This document shows, piece by piece, positions 11,456-13,918 of a stretch of DNA of 13,918 bases (position 1 is the stretch's first letter; every line of letters starts with the position of its first letter). This DNA comes from JAJVID01 sp035275805. GTDB lineage: Bacteria; Acidobacteriota; Blastocatellia; RBC074. A program made the position numbers and the translations under genes. The stretch spans positions 1 to 13,918 of the forward strand of contig DATEMG010000436.1 of NCBI GenBank assembly GCA_035275805.1. The letters run 5' to 3'. Under the pieces are notes generated by a model. That model was not told where the DNA came from, searched no databases, and saw only the letters and a program-made list of their open reading frames with translations.

Positions 11456-11842
11456 ATGATGATTACCGCACAAACAAAAGAAGCTGTCGCCATCAAGCAA
11501 TGCCCGACTTGCGGCGGCGAGTTGCTCACGAAGGACAGGTTCTGCCGCCACTGTGGCGTCCATCAGAATGACAGTTACGTCACAGCGGCGCTCACTTCGG
11601 ACCTGCCCGGCTATGAGACCAGACCGCTAGGCGACGACAAGGCGACTTATCAATCACTCTCCGGCACGCTGGTCAACATCGTCGCGCAGAGCCTGTCGGC
11701 TAAATCGTTGTCATATCGCGCCGGCCGGGGCTCGACACGTTTGGTGGCCGTTATCGCAACCGTTCCCCTCTGGCTGCTGATCGTGCTTCTGTCACCGGTG
11801 GAGGCCTACGCCGCCGCGAGGACGATCACGAAAAAGCTTTAA
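11456..11842 (+). CDS. Zinc-ribbon membrane-anchored protein
   Basis: This 128-residue protein has an N-terminal zinc ribbon C16-P-T-C19 and C30-R-H-C33, ten residues apart (CPTCGG...DRFCRHCG), typical of small zinc-binding ribbons. A polar middle follows, then one hydrophobic segment near the C-terminus (about residues 96-120, RLVAVIATVPLWLLIVLLSPV) and a short basic tail. The likely topology is ribbon in the cytoplasm with a C-terminal membrane anchor. The start at 11456 (or the adjacent ATG 11459) is chosen for GGGAGG upstream and because the longer frame from TTG 11390 overlaps the -12 element. It is the first gene after the sigma-54 promoter, 39 bases ahead of STAS-2. Specific function not recognised; a regulatory or scaffold role for the co-transcribed export genes is possible. 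Confidence 0.75.
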   Translation: MMITAQTKEAVAIKQCPTCGGELLTKDRFCRHCGVHQNDSYVTAALTSDLPGYETRPLGDDKATYQSLSGTLVNIVAQSLSAKSLSYRAGRGSTRLVAVIATVPLWLLIVLLSPVEAYAAARTITKKL

Positions 11843-11881
11843 GTAGGATGACTTGAACTTTCAAATCGGTAACCACTGATC

Positions 11882-12178
11882 ATGCTCAGAATCACAGTTC
11901 ACAACGACAAAGGGGCGACCCGCTTAAAAATCGAAGGGAGGTTGGTGGGCGCCTGGGCGCGCGAGTTGGAAAGCTGTTGGCGTCAAGCGACGACCGCACA
12001 GCCTCCACCGCGCGTCCTCGTTGAATTGACCGACGTCAGCTTCGTTGATGAAGAAGGAGGGAGGTTATTGAAGCTGATGGCGGCGGCCGGAGTCGAACTG
12101 ATTGCGGCTGATGTGTTGATGAAGGCTCTGGTTGAAGAAATCACCGAAGGAGAGAGAAAAAATGAAAAAACTGATTAG
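11882..12178 (+). CDS. STAS-like protein, copy 2
   Basis: This 98-residue paralogue of the protein at 5370-5651 has the same order of strands and helices and the shared blocks EGRLVGAWARELESCW, (L)TDVSFVDEEG and a closing VEEITEG. The loop that is D-S-S-G in phosphorylatable antagonists is D-E-E-G, with both serines replaced by glutamate. It starts at ATG 11882 with little Shine-Dalgarno, 39 bases after the zinc-ribbon gene. Its last 17 bases overlap the TolC-family gene, whose ribosome binding site lies inside this gene. That overlap implies co-expression, and a STAS gene closes the adaptor/permease set as well, so the family seems tied to efflux gene sets here. Partner and mechanism unknown. 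Confidence 0.8.
   Translation: MLRITVHNDKGATRLKIEGRLVGAWARELESCWRQATTAQPPPRVLVELTDVSFVDEEGGRLLKLMAAAGVELIAADVLMKALVEEITEGERKNEKTD
12147..12152 (+). promoter_or_regulatory. Ribosome binding site of the TolC-family gene, inside STAS-2
   Basis: AAGGAG at 12147-12152 lies 9 bases before ATG 12162. It supports that start rather than TTG 12132, which would add ten charged residues ahead of the signal peptide. Confidence 0.65.
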
Positions 12179-13868
12179 CTTGAATTTGCTGTTGATCGTC
12201 GCGTCACTGACGCCGGCGTTCAAAGCCGCGGCGCAGACGCCGGCCGCGGAGCCGGAGCGGAGGGTTGGAGTTCGAACTTCAAACCGCGTATCGCTCACGC
12301 TGCGCGAGGCGGTGATGATGGCGCTGGAAAATAACCGCGACATTGAAATCGAACGACTCAACGCGCGGATGAACGAATTCGATCTGCGCGCGGCGAGAGG
12401 CCATTACGATCCGGCGCTGACCGCCGGCGTCTTTTATGACCACAGAGTGACGCCCGTCGCGTCGCTGCTCGCGGGCGGCGCCGACGGCAGTTTGAAGACG
12501 ACCGACTTTGCCGGGACGAGCAAAATCACGCAACGCCTGCCGTGGCAGGGCGGGAGAGTACAGGCGGTCTTCGATCAGAGTCGCGCGACGAGCCAGAATC
12601 TGTTCAACGCCCTCAACCCGCAATTCACCACGGGCCTGAGCGTCGAATTCGCGCAGCCGCTCTTTCGCGACCGCCGGATCGACGAGCCTCGCCGGCAGAT
12701 CAAGATCGCCAAGAAGCGGCTCGACCTTTCAGACAGCCAGTTCCGCCAGCGCGCAATCGAGATCGTCGCCCAGGTCGAACGGGCTTACTGGGACCTGGTT
12801 TTCGCGCTGCGCGACGAAGAGATCAAACGCGAATCGGTCGAACTGGCGCGATCGCAGCTCGCGCACAACCAGCGCCTGGTCCAGCAAGGCGCGATCGCCC
12901 AGGTCGACGTAGTCTCGGCGCGAGTCGAGGTCGAACGAAGAACCGATGAGGCCGAAGCCGCTGTCGAAACGATCCAGCGCGCCGAAAACGCCCTCAAAGC
13001 GCTGACGCTCGCGCCTGGCGCCACGGAGATGTGGAGCGCCGCGCTGACGCCGGTCGAGAAACCGGAGTTGGATTCGTCTGCGCCGATGCCCTTCGACGAC
13101 GCGTTAAAAATCGCGTTCAAAAATCGCCCGGAGATGGAGCAATTCCGGCTGCGCGGCGAGTTGAACAACATTGACGTTGATTACTTCCGCGACCAGACGA
13201 AACCACGAATTGATCTGATCGCGAGTTATGGAACATTCGGTCTGGCCGGCAAAGAGCGCAGGGATTTGAATCCGATTTCGGCGAGCCAGGAACAGCTCTT
13301 TGCTCGCGTCAACCGGCTTTCGCAAATCGCCGGGCTGCCTGCACTGCCGCCGTTCCCATTCGGCGCGCCGCCGGAGAAGTTCATCGGCGGCTACGGTCAG
13401 AGCCTGGGAAATCTATTCCGCAATGATTATCGCGCCTGGCGAGTGGGTGTAAACATCGAGCTTTCACTCGGAAACCGAACTGCGAAAGCGCGAATGGGCC
13501 GCGCCTTAGTCGAAGGCAAACAGATCGACGCGCAGCGCCAGCGCGCCGAGCAGTTGATCGAAGTCGAAGTTCGCAACGCGTTGCAGGCTGTCGAGACGGC
13601 CCGCCGCCGAGTCGAAGCCGCGAAGAATTCACGCGCCAACGCCGAACTGCAACACGCCAGCGAGCGGCGCAAATTCGATGCGGGGCAATCAACCAACTTT
13701 TTCGTGCTCGACCGTCAGAACGCGCTTTCGGCCGCGCGAGGCCGCGAATTGAAGGCGCTCACCGATTACAACAAAGCCGTGAGCGAGTTGCAGAGCGCGC
13801 TCTCGACCACACTTGTCAACAACAACGTCGCGGTCGCCGGCCCGCCGGTACGGTACCGGGAGCGGTAG
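12162..13868 (+). CDS. TolC-family outer-membrane efflux protein
   Basis: Outer-membrane channel component of a tripartite exporter, 568 residues. From the start at 12162 the product opens with a clear signal peptide (MKKLISLNLLLIVASL...AAA-Q, cleavage likely after A24). The usual mature N-terminus follows (SLTLREAVMMALENNRDIEI), then two outer-membrane-efflux repeats. In each, long amphipathic helices rich in Arg/Glu/Ala (for example ERAYWDLVFALRDEEIKRESVELARSQL and EVRNALQAVETARRRVEAAK) flank beta-strand segments. The QPLFRDRR motif near residues 163-170 and the late RKFDAGQSTNFFVLDRQNAL are characteristic of the family. The gene overlaps STAS-2 by 17 bases. Its TAG stop is formed by the GTAG end of an inverted repeat, so the terminal V-R-Y-R-E-R may not be ancestral. 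Adaptor and permease genes may follow beyond the window; the pair at 1-5082 lies the wrong way round for a usual TolC-adaptor-permease operon. Confidence 0.93.
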   Translation: MKKLISLNLLLIVASLTPAFKAAAQTPAAEPERRVGVRTSNRVSLTLREAVMMALENNRDIEIERLNARMNEFDLRAARGHYDPALTAGVFYDHRVTPVASLLAGGADGSLKTTDFAGTSKITQRLPWQGGRVQAVFDQSRATSQNLFNALNPQFTTGLSVEFAQPLFRDRRIDEPRRQIKIAKKRLDLSDSQFRQRAIEIVAQVERAYWDLVFALRDEEIKRESVELARSQLAHNQRLVQQGAIAQVDVVSARVEVERRTDEAEAAVETIQRAENALKALTLAPGATEMWSAALTPVEKPELDSSAPMPFDDALKIAFKNRPEMEQFRLRGELNNIDVDYFRDQTKPRIDLIASYGTFGLAGKERRDLNPISASQEQLFARVNRLSQIAGLPALPPFPFGAPPEKFIGGYGQSLGNLFRNDYRAWRVGVNIELSLGNRTAKARMGRALVEGKQIDAQRQRAEQLIEVEVRNALQAVETARRRVEAAKNSRANAELQHASERRKFDAGQSTNFFVLDRQNALSAARGRELKALTDYNKAVSELQSALSTTLVNNNVAVAGPPVRYRER

Positions 13869-13918
13869 CGACCGGGCGCCCCGGCGAACGCGCCATACGA
13901 ATCCACCCGGTCGCTACC
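13864..13918. repeat. REP/BIME-like inverted repeat overlapping the TolC stop codon
   Basis: GGTAGCGACCGGG at 13864-13876 and its exact reverse complement CCCGGTCGCTACC at 13906-13918 form a 13-bp inverted repeat that reaches the window edge, so the true end is not visible. It has GTAG (13865-13868) and CTAC (13914-13917) feet. The left half can fold on itself (CCGGG-CGC-CCCGG, 13873-13885). The TolC stop TAG (13866-13868) is part of the GTAG foot. It could also act as a 3' mRNA stabiliser. Confidence 0.75.

Overview
The window is about 14 kb of GC-rich bacterial DNA, and every supported gene lies on the + strand. The gene content is a tripartite RND efflux system (adaptor, permease, TolC-type outer-membrane channel), small STAS-like proteins, a zinc-ribbon membrane protein and a very large GAF/sigma-54 activator. 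Together with several families of short GTAG/CTAC-bounded inverted repeats, this suggests a Gram-negative soil-type lineage such as Acidobacteriota. That placement is inference from gene style; the window has no rRNA or marker gene.

Layout. 1-1161: RND/HlyD periplasmic adaptor, interrupted by an in-frame TAG at 31-33. 1179-1257: a perfect inverted-repeat pair ending just before the permease ribosome binding site. 1270-5082: RND permease (1270 aa) with a REP-like palindrome inserted in frame in its coding sequence. 5079-5189 and 5244-5360: two micro-ORFs for 36- and 38-residue single-span membrane proteins, the first overlapping the permease stop as ATGA. 5370-5651: STAS-like protein 1. 5652-5953: intergenic region with a CGCGGA-rich inverted repeat and a possible promoter. 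5954-11236: a 1760-residue activator with eight tandem GAF domains, a sigma-54 AAA+ domain and a Fis-type HTH. 11237-11455: regulatory region with three GCCGA-N4/5-TCGGC dyads and a near-consensus -24/-12 promoter. 11456-11842: zinc-ribbon membrane protein. 11882-12178: STAS-like protein 2. 12162-13868: TolC-family channel. 13864-13918: another inverted repeat, which overlaps the TolC stop codon and runs to the window edge.

How it fits together (inference). The GAF protein probably senses several small ligands, or one ligand cooperatively, binds the dyads just behind its own gene, and activates sigma-54 RNA polymerase at 11379-11393. That would drive the zinc-ribbon, STAS-2 and TolC operon. 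A paralogous STAS gene closes the adaptor/permease operon upstream. The regulator therefore sits between two STAS-containing efflux gene sets, which looks like a regulated, possibly duplicated, export locus. The most unusual features are the phase-locked eight-GAF array, the co-located sigma-54 enhancer and promoter, the STAS pair lacking the phosphorylatable serine, the micro-ORFs next to the pump, and the repeats placed in or against coding sequence.
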